Position numbers and translations under genes: made by a program. 64,000 bases of DNA. Source: Toxorhynchites rutilus septentrionalis (taxonomy: Eukaryota; Arthropoda; Insecta; Diptera; Culicidae). Shown one piece after another: positions 46,269 through 58,053 of the stretch (the stretch's first letter is position 1; each line of letters opens with the position of its first letter). The notes beneath the pieces are model-generated. The model saw only the letters and a program-made list of their open reading frames with translations. It was not told where the DNA came from and did not search any database. The DNA lies in contig NC_073745.1 of NCBI RefSeq assembly GCF_029784135.1, forward strand, positions 83,175,650 to 83,239,649, given 5' to 3'.

Positions 46269-47048
46269 ATTATCTAAAGGACAACCTTTGGCGATATCAA
46301 GAAATGATTGGAAATATTGAGAAATCCATAGCAAAATAGATCTGTTAGATCCAAGACTCCTTATTCTAAATATTCAAACAACATTAATTAAATGTTAACA
46401 TTTAATTTTGAACTATTTGAGCCTGCCTTCACGTGTGATAATATGAAAAAGAGTCAAATCAAACTTTGGTAGGTGTCGGCACTGATACTTCTGATGTCGG
46501 AAGCTTAGGTGAAAAAGAAAATCGGAAATCCATGTTTAACCAGGGATGCTAGTTGTGAAGAAATGTCCTCATTTTGAAAACATTTACTAGTTCACCTTTT
46601 CAACACACAAAGATGGTTAATTGAGGACCCTGAGTCATGATCGTTCGCTTGGTAGCAAGTACGCATCCAATTAAGCTACGAAGACATCTGGAGTGTAGTT
46701 GTTTCTCAATATTTTTCCTAAAATGTCTTTTAACTTTAACTTTCCATAATTGTTCAGACGACAATGAAATTTATAATTTTGGGTAGCTACCAACGTATAT
46801 CAATAGTGTAAAAAATGAAGGGGACATGCAAACAAACATTTTTTGCTCGAAAACATTTGAGCAATTTTGTGCAAAGTTTCCGAAAAATCACTGTTTGTCC
46901 GCATCACAGACGTAGTTCCATACAGCTTTCATACATCGTTCGAAAATCAACAATTAGATGTATTATGTGCTATAAGCTAGATGTACATTTGAATCACATT
47001 TTTTGTAGAGTTCACACATGCCTGTCACGATAGTGTTTTATTACTTGG
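46269..47048. other. Unassigned DNA with a tRNA-like relic
   Basis: The minus strand at 46611-46689 has tRNA features: a 5-bp acceptor-like pairing (AGATG with CATCT) and an A-box TAGCTTAATTGG. The B-box is not recognisable (GGGTCCTCAATT). Length is 79 nt. It is at best a tRNA pseudogene or SINE head. The rest of the interval is unremarkable. Confidence 0.35.
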
Positions 47049-48622
47049 TACAGGTCGGACTCGATTATCCGGATACTCGATTATCCGGGATTCGATTATC
47101 CGGAGTATTTTATCTTTGAATAATTTGTATAATAATTCCATATTGAATAGCTCTTATGGATATCAAATGAAAGGGCTTGACTAGTAGAACACCGTTATTT
47201 ATGAAAAATGAAAATCCAAGATGGCGGCCGCTACAAAATGGCGTATTTCATATCTTCTCAGAACCCCATATATATGGGCGTCAAATGAAAGGGCTTGACT
47301 AGTAGAATACAGTTATATATGCAAAATGCAAATCAAAGATGGCGGTCACTACAAAATGGCGGATTCATATTTTCTCAGAACCCCATCAAAATGGGTATCA
47401 AATGAAAGGGTTTTACTAGCAGAATACAGTTATTTATGAAAAATTTAAAAATTCAAATCCAAGATGGCGGCCACTACAAACTGGTGGATTACATATTTTC
47501 TCAGAACCCCATCAATATGGGTATCAAATGACTAGTAGAATTTAGTTATTTATGAAAGATTTAAATCGAAGATGGTGGCCACTACAAAAGCCCCATCAAT
47601 ATGGGTAATATGGGATTTGCAAAAAAAATCCCAAATGAAAGTGCTCGATTGGTAGAACGCAGTAGACCATGAAAAATCCAAATCCAAGATGACCGCAGTT
47701 CCCGCAGTTCGGAATATTTTCATGATGTACTGTATTCTATTAGCCAAATCATTTCATTTGATACCGATATTAAGGGAATTGCAAAAAATACATTTAGTGG
47801 CGGCGACCTTTCTGAATTAATGTTGCTTATTATGTCATTCAGCCATTTTTAGCGATGGCCAAATTAAATTTTCCAAGATCATGGAATACGTATTTTTATA
47901 ATGACAGTAGAATGAAAGGTGTCTTCCAAATTTCAGATCAATCAGTCAATAGGAACGGGTTCAAATTTCTATTAATGTGGGACAATCCTACAAACATTCA
48001 AACATACATACAAACAGGTCAACCTGAATGAAACCATTTGAAAATTAATTAGTTGTTTGGGGACTACGGCCATCTGGAAATTGGATTTTTCAAAATCTGC
48101 ATTGTTCTACTAGTCGAGAACTTCGTTTTGATACCCATATTGAAGAGATTTTGAAAAAAAATATATGGCGCCATTTTGTGGTGGCGGCCATTTTGGATTT
48201 GCATTTTCCCTAAATTACTGTATTCTACTAGTCAATCCCTATCATTTGATATACATATTGATGGGGTTTTGAGAACATATGTAATCCGCCATTTTGTAGC
48301 GACCGCCATCCTGGATTTTCAAGACCGTGGAATACGCAGTTTTATAATGACACAAGAGACAAAGATGTGTTCCAAATTTCGGATCAATCGGTCAACAGGA
48401 AGGGGGTTCAATTTCTAGTAATGTGGTACAGTGCTTCATACAAAGTTACAAAGTTACAAAGTCACAAACATACAAACGGGTCAACCTAGATAAAACCGTT
48501 TAAAAAATAAGTGCACATCATAATTATAGTACGTTCACCGACAGAAAATTGTTTTTTTTTGTGACTCGATTATCCGGAGAGAAAAAAAAAACAATACTCC
48601 GGATAATCGAGTCCGACCTGTA
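47049..48622. mobile_element. Pogo-like non-autonomous element with internal ~125-bp satellite
   Basis: TA-flanked inverted tips: CAGGTCGGACTCGATTATCC at 47051 and its complement ending at 48620. ACTCGATTATCCGG recurs in several copies next to both tips. The interior is a ~125-bp tandem unit (ATCAAATGAAAGGGCTTGAC, then CCAAGATGGCGGCCACTAC) in the + orientation at 47150-47640 and the opposite orientation at 48130-48330, so the element is a large imperfect palindrome. No transposase. The TIR style and TA target suggest the pogo branch of IS630-Tc1-mariner; this assignment is inference. Confidence 0.7.
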
Positions 48623-51260
48623 TTAGGAAACACTAGATGAATATAAGAAACCATTGAAACACTGCTCATATAATTACTATTTTCTGTACGCTGCACTTCG
48701 ATGAACAGAGGGAAGCAATTATAATTACCTATAAATTACCTAAACCTTATAATTACCTAAATTTCTGCATTTGAATCTTCAGGTAGATAATGAAACAATC
48801 AGATCAGTAGTGAAATAATTTTGGTTCTGAGAATTTTTACTCCTCGGATTCGACATCGAATTATTCCACATACTCCGGATACTCAAACCGTTGGTCTAAG
48901 TCAGTCCACCATCTTGGTCGTGATATCGCTAAATCTATTGCTAAAATTAACAACATTGCAGATTGCGTTTACGAATTCAATCAATTGAAAAAACACGAAC
49001 CTGCAGTTCATATCATATCCCAGAATATTCAGGAAAAAAGTACTATTCTAGACTAGTTTTGACTATCGGAAATGTAAATACTAATGCTACAGACAGAGCA
49101 ACCTGGTGATTACGTCTAGCTATGTGAACAAATGTTCATTGAAACGATTGATTGTCCGCATAAATAGACGTAAGCGTTTTCAAATGGAAAAAATATGTTT
49201 TAAACCGCAAAATCTCCTAGGCCCTCTTATTTTTTCCGTTAATAGCCTTCAACTGGACAGATTATTCCATTGGAAATTTGCATGGTTACGCTTGTAGGGA
49301 AAAAAACAACAAAATTGCGTTTCCCCAACACTAATGGTGCTGGTGATTACGGCTCCTATGCAAACATGGGCAGTGAAGGTTTGACAATTTATATAGACTA
49401 ACAAAAAATTAACATCGCTACTTGGGATTGTAGGTTACCTAATTGACTAGTGAGAACTCCTACGAATGCTTCTGATCTTCACTCGTAAAGTTACACAACG
49501 AAAATGTAAGAAATTCGAGAAGCTAAGAATTCATTATACTCATAAATTGAGAGGATTATAATCGTGTAGTCAAGAAATAAACAAGTCAAGAAATCATTCA
49601 TACCCATGTGAGGTTGGTTCGTATATCAGGTTTCCATTTGAACACCAAATCTACTCCTCCGAAAACGCGAGTCCCGTGAGTCAGCAAAAGCATGGCGTGT
49701 AACTTTTCAAAAGCGTTTGAAACCCCATTTGTGCTCATTTAGTCGTTCGCTCAATTAGTGTGAGAATATTTGAGCCTCGTGTAAGAAACGCCTTGGCTTT
49801 CTCCCCGGCATACTTCTATTCCAAATTAAAATTCACTGCTAAGAACCTGAAAATAGGTGTTTTCACGTCATGCAAATCATCCGCATTCGGATTTTTACAA
49901 GAACTTTGCAATTGAATAGCTATACAACTCGCGTATTTTTTTGTCCGTACTTTTTTCACTCTCTCTCTCATTCCCAAAGTCATTATTATCAAATTTAGCA
50001 CGAATCGGCAAAGTGCTTCTTCGAGCAGCTACAAATTACCTACAAATTAGAATTCATAATGGTCCACAGCTCCTCGTCTATTCATCCGCTTATACTGAGC
50101 AGCAGCGGAGCAGGGCTTTCACCTCTGTGTTTCGCTGTCAAAGAAGCACGCTTCATCAATCTTCTTTTAAGGGCGCATAATAAAAGGTAGAAATTAAATT
50201 ACTCGACGCTAGCTCCTCGGCAGCTCCGGCAACAAATTAGTCTAGAGTCATCAACGGAATTGAGGGAAAGTGTGCACCCGATACAAGAAGCGAAGCATTA
50301 GCGGAAGAAAAGCTTGTTTTGCCTTCACAATCTCTTCCGTCAGTCAGCTCGCGAGACGGGGTAAGCACTTCGTCGAAGCGCCAGGATAATTCACATTTTC
50401 GAGGAATGATTATTTTTTCGGGCCCCACTTTGCATCTCCTTCAGCTTTCGGCACACATACACAGTTCCTGGAAAATTGTGCCCATGCAGTCTGTAGCAGC
50501 ACAATCAAATTCATATCGTATCGGAAGAAGAAAAATCCATCATTTCCGCGTGGCATTAACGAGTCTCCGTTTTCGATGCCAAAATTCCACCCCCCCCATT
50601 CCAGTACGTGTTCGATCACGTGGAGATGCGATTTTCCATCTCTCGCTGGAGAAGCCATCGGTCGGTCTTTCGGTTTTCGAAAGGCGATGAGCACCGATGC
50701 TGGATGGAAAACGGAGCCCCAATCGTGAGCCGTAGGAGCCAGCATCTCACCGTAATTAATTATAACGCCATCTGGAGGGTAATTTTTCCCCGATTACGCT
50801 CCGATTACCGGTGCTTCTGCTTCTGGGGGGGGGGGCGACACGAGGATAGCATTATGATTATGGGAGCATGCTCCACAATGGTGATTGAAAAGTTAAATTC
50901 GATGTTAGATTCCGGCACGAATATTATTGAAAAATTCAGAATTGATTTTCAATCCTGCTGATACAGAGGTCTAAAGTTTTCGAGAATTTTATAAGAATTT
51001 TAAAATATTAAAATAGGCTGAGTATACGAAGTTAATACAACCATGTATTTGGAAAAACAAATATGATACTCTTGAGGAAAATGGCAAAAGTCCATGTAAA
51101 ATCAGAGAAATGGCACTACTGGTGAATATCGAGGTTCTGGTTAATTAGAAGGATCTCTTGGAAGAACAAACATCAAGTTAAGGCTTGTTTTTTGTGTTCG
51201 TTCTTTGAATTCGTTTGAATCAAGGAAGTCGAGTGATTTGTTTCCATCATGACAACAGTT
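48623..51260. other. Non-coding DNA, no gene recognised
   Basis: 48623-49600 is AT-rich. 49900-50960 is more balanced and looks single-copy, with C7 near 50591 and an 11-G run near 50824. Frames of 111-123 codons at 50319-50745 on both strands have no recognisable domain and overlap one another, so I call none. Confidence 0.45.
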
Positions 51261-51264
51261 TTGC

Positions 51265-51450
51265 AAACCAGGACGAGTTTCCCTAATACAGACTTAAAAA
51301 TCAAGGAGCTTGGGGAAATCGGCATTGAAAAGAATAGATGTAAGCTGCTCTCTTCCATTTTTGCAAATCGGAATGTGTTTCCCTAACATTGACTTCTAAC
51401 CCGTGGAGCTTGGGGGAATCGGCATAGCGAAACGTATGCAAGCTGGTGGT
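51265..51450 (+). repeat. Two ~97-bp units of the TTCCCTAACACAGACTTC repeat
   Basis: GTTTCCCTAATACAGACTT at 51279 and GTTTCCCTAACATTGACTTC at 51376 are followed by GGAGCTTGGGGAAATCGGCA-type text. This is the same unit that fills the interior of the elements at 20156 and 37152, here without element ends. Confidence 0.65.
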
Positions 51451-51736
51451 ACTTTTATACCCGCATGCATTTTTTGCACTCCGGAATTCCTTTTGCTAAC
51501 GCGCACTACAAAAGCAGGTACGAACACAACGCTTCAACCCGATTATTCAAGACTGCATTGGAAGATGTCCCTTCATGTCTTCAGCTCACTGAACTTCTAC
51601 GCATACCGTTTGATGCTTGGGCAAAATGTTAATAATCATTTGCTGCGATAACGTCGATTAATTCAACAATATGCATTCAAAGTACATGTCAAAATTGCAT
51701 CTGAGCGCCTGAAATGTATCAAACAAAACTATGAAT
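51451..51736. other. Unassigned DNA
   Basis: No gene recognised; spacer between the short array and the next element. Confidence 0.35.
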
Positions 51737-52674
51737 GGGTTATACCTATGATATAACCGCAAGGTGGACGTAGGACTGCCGTTTGCTTAGTAATCAATTG
51801 TATTGCTTCAATTAGCAATAATCCCACCTCGGGTGTTCCTCATTGGGTACGATATCGCCGATGCGTAGAGCTATCTTTTGTGTGTATTGATTAAATTATA
51901 TATTAAACTAGTGAATGAATGAAACTATTAGCGAATTCAATTGCAAAAAAATCCCAATTTAGGTCAATTCATGCATTATGGAAGGCTCCATGTTTTTTGA
52001 AATCTGTGTTAGGAAAACATTTAAATTTGCAAAAACGCAAACGAGTACAAAAGAACCCGCAGCATGCATCTGTTTTGCAGTGCCGATTTCCCCAGGCTTC
52101 ATGATTTTGAAGTCTGTGTTAGGGAAACATTTCGATTTCCAGAAACGCAAACGAGTACAAAAGTACCCACTACTTGCATCTAATTTGCTATGCCAATTTC
52201 CCCTGGCTCCATTGGTTTGAAGTCTGTGTTAGGGAAACATTCAAATTTCCAGAAACGCAAGCGAGTACAAAAGTACCCGCTGCTTGCATCTAATTTGCTA
52301 TGCCGAGTTCCACAGGCTCCATGGTTTTGAAGTCTATGTTAGGGAAACATCCATCAATTCCAGTACCTCAATCGATGCGCAATCGTAATTGAGTGGATTT
52401 CCGAGCGGCACTCGATTATATACCGACTGGTGTTATTTCAATAGCCTGTTTTCAAAGCAATTTTAGGGCTATTGAAACATGTTTTTGGATCAGAAAGTAA
52501 CAAGCATATAACGCGTAGACATTTTATCTTTCGAATGAAGTGTTTATCATACCATTTCGTTCAGTTGTTTAAAAGCTATTAACGCTCACAATCTCTTTCT
52601 CTGGCGTAACGCTTTCGTTTTCGAAACTTTGAACTTACACCCCAGTATAGAAATGAAAGACGTAGTCCTACGTC
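51737..52674 (-). mobile_element. GACGTAGGACTACGTC-family element, inverted copy with ~110-bp internal repeats
   Basis: It is read on the minus strand: the palindromic end is at 52659-52674, and the GATATAACCGCAAGGTGGAC end is near 51750. The interior (about 52000-52370) holds four tandem units of ~110 bp with GAAGTCTGTGTTAGGGAAAC and CGAGTACAAAAGTACCC. The segment 52437-52660 matches, in reverse, the left 200 bp of the member at 39409. A further partial end (CGGCAGTCCTATGTCAACC) abuts at 52694-52723. Confidence 0.65.
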
Positions 52675-52723
52675 AAAACAAATTATTACTAAGCCAACGG
52701 CAGTCCTATGTCAACCTACCGCG

Positions 52724-53315
52724 AAAAATAAAATCGTAGCTATCCGCTGTGCATATAATTCTATCCAAGTGAAATAAGGAAAATAAGGAAACGTAGTCAC
52801 CACATTGGCGCACACTAGTTAACCCTCAGTCTCGTACTAGCTAGCGAACAGACAATAGTCGTTTCCAATGCTGATATCACATACAACGGGTTTGCTTGAT
52901 ACAATGGAAGATATAACACACTGTTCAGTTTCTGAAGAGAAGCGAAACATTGACTCGCAAGCCCCGCCGCTTTGTGCTTTGTGGAAAGTGATTTTGTATT
53001 CTTGCATCACACGCATACGTTAATGTATAGAATCACCTTTGGTTGTGATGTGGGTGTCTAGAAGAAGACATGCATTGCGTACTTCGGCAATAAGAAGACA
53101 AATTTCGACATATGGCCAACTTGTGTGCTATTCCTGCGAGAACAACCGTTTTCAGCGGTTTCTACAAAACCACACAAACCAAGGTCTTTTTCGGGCCCAC
53201 TAACCTGTTTGTTGTTTTTAGAGTTATTTCAAATGTTCAATACATATTTTTATATTTTAGAAATTTTTGCCTATTGGTATTTTGTTCCGATAGATTTTTT
53301 TCTTTTTTACTACTT
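52724..53315. other. Unassigned DNA
   Basis: Mixed composition with short unrecognised frames. Confidence 0.4.
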
Positions 53316-54995
53316 CACGCATTGTTTCCATGTTAAAAGTGGCATTGAAGTGCGGCGCATTCCGAGCTGGATACGAAGAAGACGATGAGAGCTGTGTCCT
53401 TCGATTGAAAAATGAGTGATTTTTTAAACGGTTCTATTGTTGTATCTTTGCTCGGGTATTCTAGAATGTTCGCTATAAACAATTGTTTTATGGCAATAAA
53501 AATTCTCGGTAAATGTCCGATACCCTTCTCGAAACGTCTTGCCTATTGTTATTGTTTTGATCCGTTTGTTATTGATTGTGTTCTGTTATTATGATGACGA
53601 TTTGTGTTTCTTTAAGTGTTATGTGGAATGTTTTCCTGAAGAATCCCGATCATTCCAGAAGAAACTGATATGTACTTATTGTTTTGCATAAGCATTAATG
53701 ATTCTTGTTTTTCCAGGTACGGATTCAGGATATGTTGCGGATGTGATTCGTGTTTTGAGATTTGTTTATGGAGTTGCAGTTTTAAGTTTTAGTGGAAATA
53801 AAGTGGTTCAAAAATGAATATGTGTTTCCAGCCTTTGTTATCCGAGTTTTCGGACCGGGCCGTAACAATATATTTTCCAAAACCCCATCAATATGAGTAT
53901 CAAATGAAAGGACTTCACTAGTAGAACACAGTTATTTATGAAAAATACAAATCCAAGATGGCTGCCACTACAAAATGGCGGACTACATATTATGATAAAA
54001 CCCCGTTAATATGGGTATCAAATGAAAGGGCTTCACTAGTAGAACACAGTTATTTATGAAAAATACAAGTCCAAGATGGCTGCCACTACAAAATGACAGA
54101 CTATATATTTTCTCAAAAGCTCATTTTTATGGGTATCAAATGATAGGGCTTGACCAGTAGAATACGGTTATTTATGAAAAATGCAAATCCAAGATGGCTG
54201 CCACTGCCAAATAGCGGACTATATATTTTCTTAAAACCTAATTGGGTATGAAATGAAAGGGCTTGACTAATAGAATACGGTTATTTATGAAAAATCCAAA
54301 TCCAAAATGGACGCAATCACAAAATAGCAATTTACTTTATTTTTTATAAAACACCTGTATCTCTGCTGTCATTTTAAAACTGCTTTTCTTGAAAAAACCA
54401 GTTTGGCCGCCTCTACAAAATAGCTGAATCCATGTCTTCTCAAAAGAAAAGGTTGATTGAAATATGTGTATCAAACGAAAGAACTTGACTTGGAGAACAC
54501 ACTATGTTTTTCTGCAATCCACTCAATATGGGTATCAATTGAAATTTTTTGACTGATAGAATACAGTACAATGGTTTTATTGTAAAGAAATATTCTAATG
54601 AAACAGAAAATGAACTAAAAATTTTATTTTATTTCAGTCTTATCAATGCCCTGGACTAATGAAGGAGAGGTGTGATAACTGCTAACTGCTACTTGCCTAA
54701 TTATTTTCTAGCTTTTAGTACATTATTTTGTTTAATCACAATTAAACCGTTTAACTTAAAAAGTTTTTTTTTACTTATTTTATTTTCGTTGTCGTTGCTA
54801 TCGCCTTCGTCGCAATCATACAACCTATTCGATTCATATTTTCTGATACCTTTCGGCGTAAGGTGCTGCATAGAATAATTTGTCGATTATTTCTTTGAGA
54901 ATGATGTTTTTTGAAGCAGTGGTAATTTTGCTAAGAGATTCTGAAAAACTATTTGAATATTCAATAAGTTTCAGTGTCGCTGTAGACAGCGAGCA
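53316..54995. repeat. Copy of an unnamed interspersed repeat, interrupted by a satellite array
   Basis: 53316-53410 and 54895-54995 correspond to consecutive parts of repeats at 57155-57430 (reverse orientation) and 61330-61495. Landmarks are GTTAAAAGTG then a TTCGAT-GAAAA stretch, and TAATTTTGCTAAGAGATTCTG. The intervening DNA here includes the ~125-bp array at 53855-54560. No coding sequence. Confidence 0.45.
53855..54560 (+). repeat. Free array of the ~125-bp satellite
   Basis: Five or more units of the same repeat that fills the pogo-like element at 47049-48622 (ATGGGTATCAAATGAAAGGG, CAAGATGGCTGCCACTAC), all in + orientation. Units decay rightward. No CAGGTCGGACTCG tips flank it. Confidence 0.75.
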
Positions 54996-56841
54996 ATCAA
55001 CAGTACATGTTAATGAGAGTTAATCTGAAAATTTTTAAACGTTAACATCTTACAAAAGGGTATCGATAACTTTTCTTTCATAAAGTTTTCAATAATTTCT
55101 GTTTTTGTTCAATGTAAACATACTACTACTCCTTCACCATACGGTGTTTGCAAATTCCAGATATGCTGACGGTTACGCTCCACAATATTGGGAACGGAAA
55201 CATATGCTCCCAACCATACGAGAGGCAAGCAATCGAAATACATCAATGACAAATCACAATCAGCAAAAGAGGCAATATTTGCCGAAGGCATATCATTTGT
55301 ATAGAGCTTCCGCTGCCACTGAATTCCACGTTTCCCACTCGAGAGGGGTTTGTCCCGGAGACATTTTTCCGGCTCACTACACAAGCAATATTGCTTGTCG
55401 TTTATATATCAAGCAAGCAGATATGGAAGCAACGGATGAGCGATTATTCCGCCTACCGAAATAATATATTCGTCTGACGGGGCTTTTTTCTTGTCGATTG
55501 AGAAGAGAATCTTGCGGACATTCCTGAGTATTTGTTCAACACAGCATTGGTATTCAGAAGAATTGCTGCGGACACATCACTTTAAAGATAAATTAGCGTC
55601 TTTCATCACATCGCCAATTTGAGACCGAAGATCCAACAATGAGACGTGTGCGTACAAACCGAATTACCTATAATCCAAATGAAGAAATAAAGTTTACGCT
55701 TCACAGAAAGTTTACCACCATTTATTCTCGCGTGTGTGTATCATTATCATCAATTTTCCGTGAATTCCATGGAGAAGGATAAGCGCCATTCGCTGCTTCC
55801 ATTAAGCCATCACTTCTGGGGCATCTCCACGAGAGACATTAATAACCAGACCAAACGGTGGATCTCCATTTTCGGTAGTGCCATTTATTGTGGTAGCCAA
55901 GCGCGCAAACAACATCAATAAGAATCGACTAGAAGAAGTATTTTCGCTGGACCGAAGTGTTTCTTTTTTTTTTGCTCGCAATCTTCCAGGGGAGCAAAAG
56001 TTTGTTTGGAGCACGAAAGGAAACGGGGATGCTGATTACTTATCGATTCTCTCGTTCGGATGGGATAAACACGTATCATCCACTGCGTGTTCTAACGGCT
56101 GGGCGAAATACAATAAACCAATAATGAGTTTTAGATTGGGATTGGTGTGATTAGAAGTTTTATATTGACTGAAGACTGTAGCAGTCAACAGCAAGTTTGT
56201 CTAGTGAAATTCGGCGATGAGTTTCTTGAACTCCAACACGGTTTTCGTGAAAAATAAAAACACTTTGGAAGCGTTTTTCTGGTGACAAACTTGTTTGATT
56301 TTGTTAATAACTGTAAATCTCAATTAACGATTAACAGTCTACGAGCTGGGTATTTTGTTCAAATTCACCTAAAAATAACCTTGTCAAAAGACAGCCCAGT
56401 GATTTTTTAAATGTGCAGATTTTTCCACTTTTACTGAAAATGATTCGGCACGTGAAGCCCGGTTGTAATCACATCTCAATCGGGATCGAACCAGTAAATT
56501 TTTGCATCAACATGAGCCGAAAATTACGAGACATTAAATTTATTCTACCCAAACAGGGGAACGTTTTTCAGAACTTAATTCGTCCCAATTTACTTTGCAT
56601 CATGATTTGGCACAAAAGTTTGTCAGCAAGATTGAAAAGTTAGATTTTCTTTCGAGAGAACATTGGCTCTTTCTGCGTCGATGTTTACTTGGCAAATGTT
56701 TGGCCCAGAGGAGAGGAAGTGGCGAAAGTAAATGGAACTGCCACTTTCCTGACTTTCATGAAAATTGTTCTGCAGTGTGCAAGCACTACAGTTTCTAGGC
56801 GCGAATTTCTCTAGATATTTTTTGGATTTTTTTTTAAATCA
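54996..56841. other. Non-coding DNA, no gene recognised
   Basis: 55100-56150 has balanced composition and looks single-copy. A 119-codon frame at 55105-55464 and others have no domain. No transposon ends are seen. Confidence 0.45.
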
Positions 56842-58053
56842 CAGCGGTACTCAACCTTTTTTCAGAAGGGCCACAAACACGTGTTAGTGATGGTGTCACG
56901 GGCCGCAAAAAAAGTGGGCGGTGTCGACGACCAGACCACATTGTTGACGAAGGACTACGAAGTTTTTGCCGACAAGAACAAACATTAAATAAATGTAATA
57001 ACCAAACTCTTTAGTATACATTTGATAGCACTAACAGAACCGATGAATGAATGCTTTGACCGTCTGAGGAACGCGAACGATTCACAGAGCAATAAAATGT
57101 CAATTTGGGCAGATTGTCAAATTTATTCTAGGCATTAACCTATACTGTGGATTGCTCGCTGTTTAGAGCACTGGAACTAAAACGCTGAACTTATTGAATT
57201 TTCAAGCAGTTTTCCAGTATCTCTAGCAATATTATATTTCTATCGCTCCAAAGAACGCACAAAACGACACCAGAAAAATCGTATCAAATCGATCGTGTGG
57301 TGGCAATGGAAGCGAAAGCACCAGCATCGAAAAAAAAATTTCACCTTTAGTTTTCCACCGAAGAACACAGCTCTCAGCGCTGAAAAATGACTTCTTTACA
57401 CCAGACATAAAATTCGCTGTACTTTTACGTCACTTTGAACCCGGAAACAATGCTCGAACACATGTAAATTGAATGATGAATCAGAGAAAAGTTATTCACG
57501 ATTCTTTAGTTATCCTGGGAATGACCAGATGGCAGTGAGGATTTCAAATGGCCGAGTGTTTAGTTCAGTTTTACATTGGCCGTTCCATTGTTAGAGTCGA
57601 ATTAACTGAGAAAGTTTAAAGTCTCTATAATTAAAAGCATTATCATCATTATTACAAATTAACTCGAACATACTCTTAAATTCACACAAGTTCTCTTTCG
57701 GCAAAAAATTTCAAAAAGTCAATTCGCTTTTTATTGAAAGATTTTTTTTAAATTTTCAAATAGCTGCTTTATGAAAGTTTTGGTGACCCTGACATGGAAC
57801 GACGGTTTTGCGTAGCCCCAAGTGGCTATATATTTGTTCCCCCACCAGCGTTATGCATCTGAAAACGAATTCAATCATACACAATTGATCACCACCTAAC
57901 GAAATGAAATGACAATGTACGTTTTCTTTAATATTTCAAAAAATAGATAAATTATTGCTTTTAGATAGTTATTGCTTTTTGTTTGAATAAATTTACTTTA
58001 AAAGATGTTTTTGAAACAAGTTTTTTGTCTATAAGCAATGAGCACAACTCATA
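56842..58053. other. Possible hAT-like terminus and unnamed repeat
   Basis: CAGCGGTACTCAACCTTTTT at 56842, followed by GGGCCACAAA, is in the style of hAT termini. A related reversed end (AGGTTGAGTATAGCTG) lies at 60228-60243. No 8-bp target duplication matches and no hAT transposase is visible. 57155-57430 is a reverse copy of the repeat also seen at 61330-61495. Confidence 0.35.

Noticed and set aside
46611..46689. Functional tRNA gene on the minus strand
   Set aside because: Only five acceptor pairs form, the B-box is absent and no regular anticodon arm can be drawn; kept only as a tRNA-like relic.
50319..50745. 123-codon + frame and 111-codon - frame
   Set aside because: They overlap antiparallel, contain low-complexity runs and match no family I know; the region is more likely single-copy non-coding DNA.
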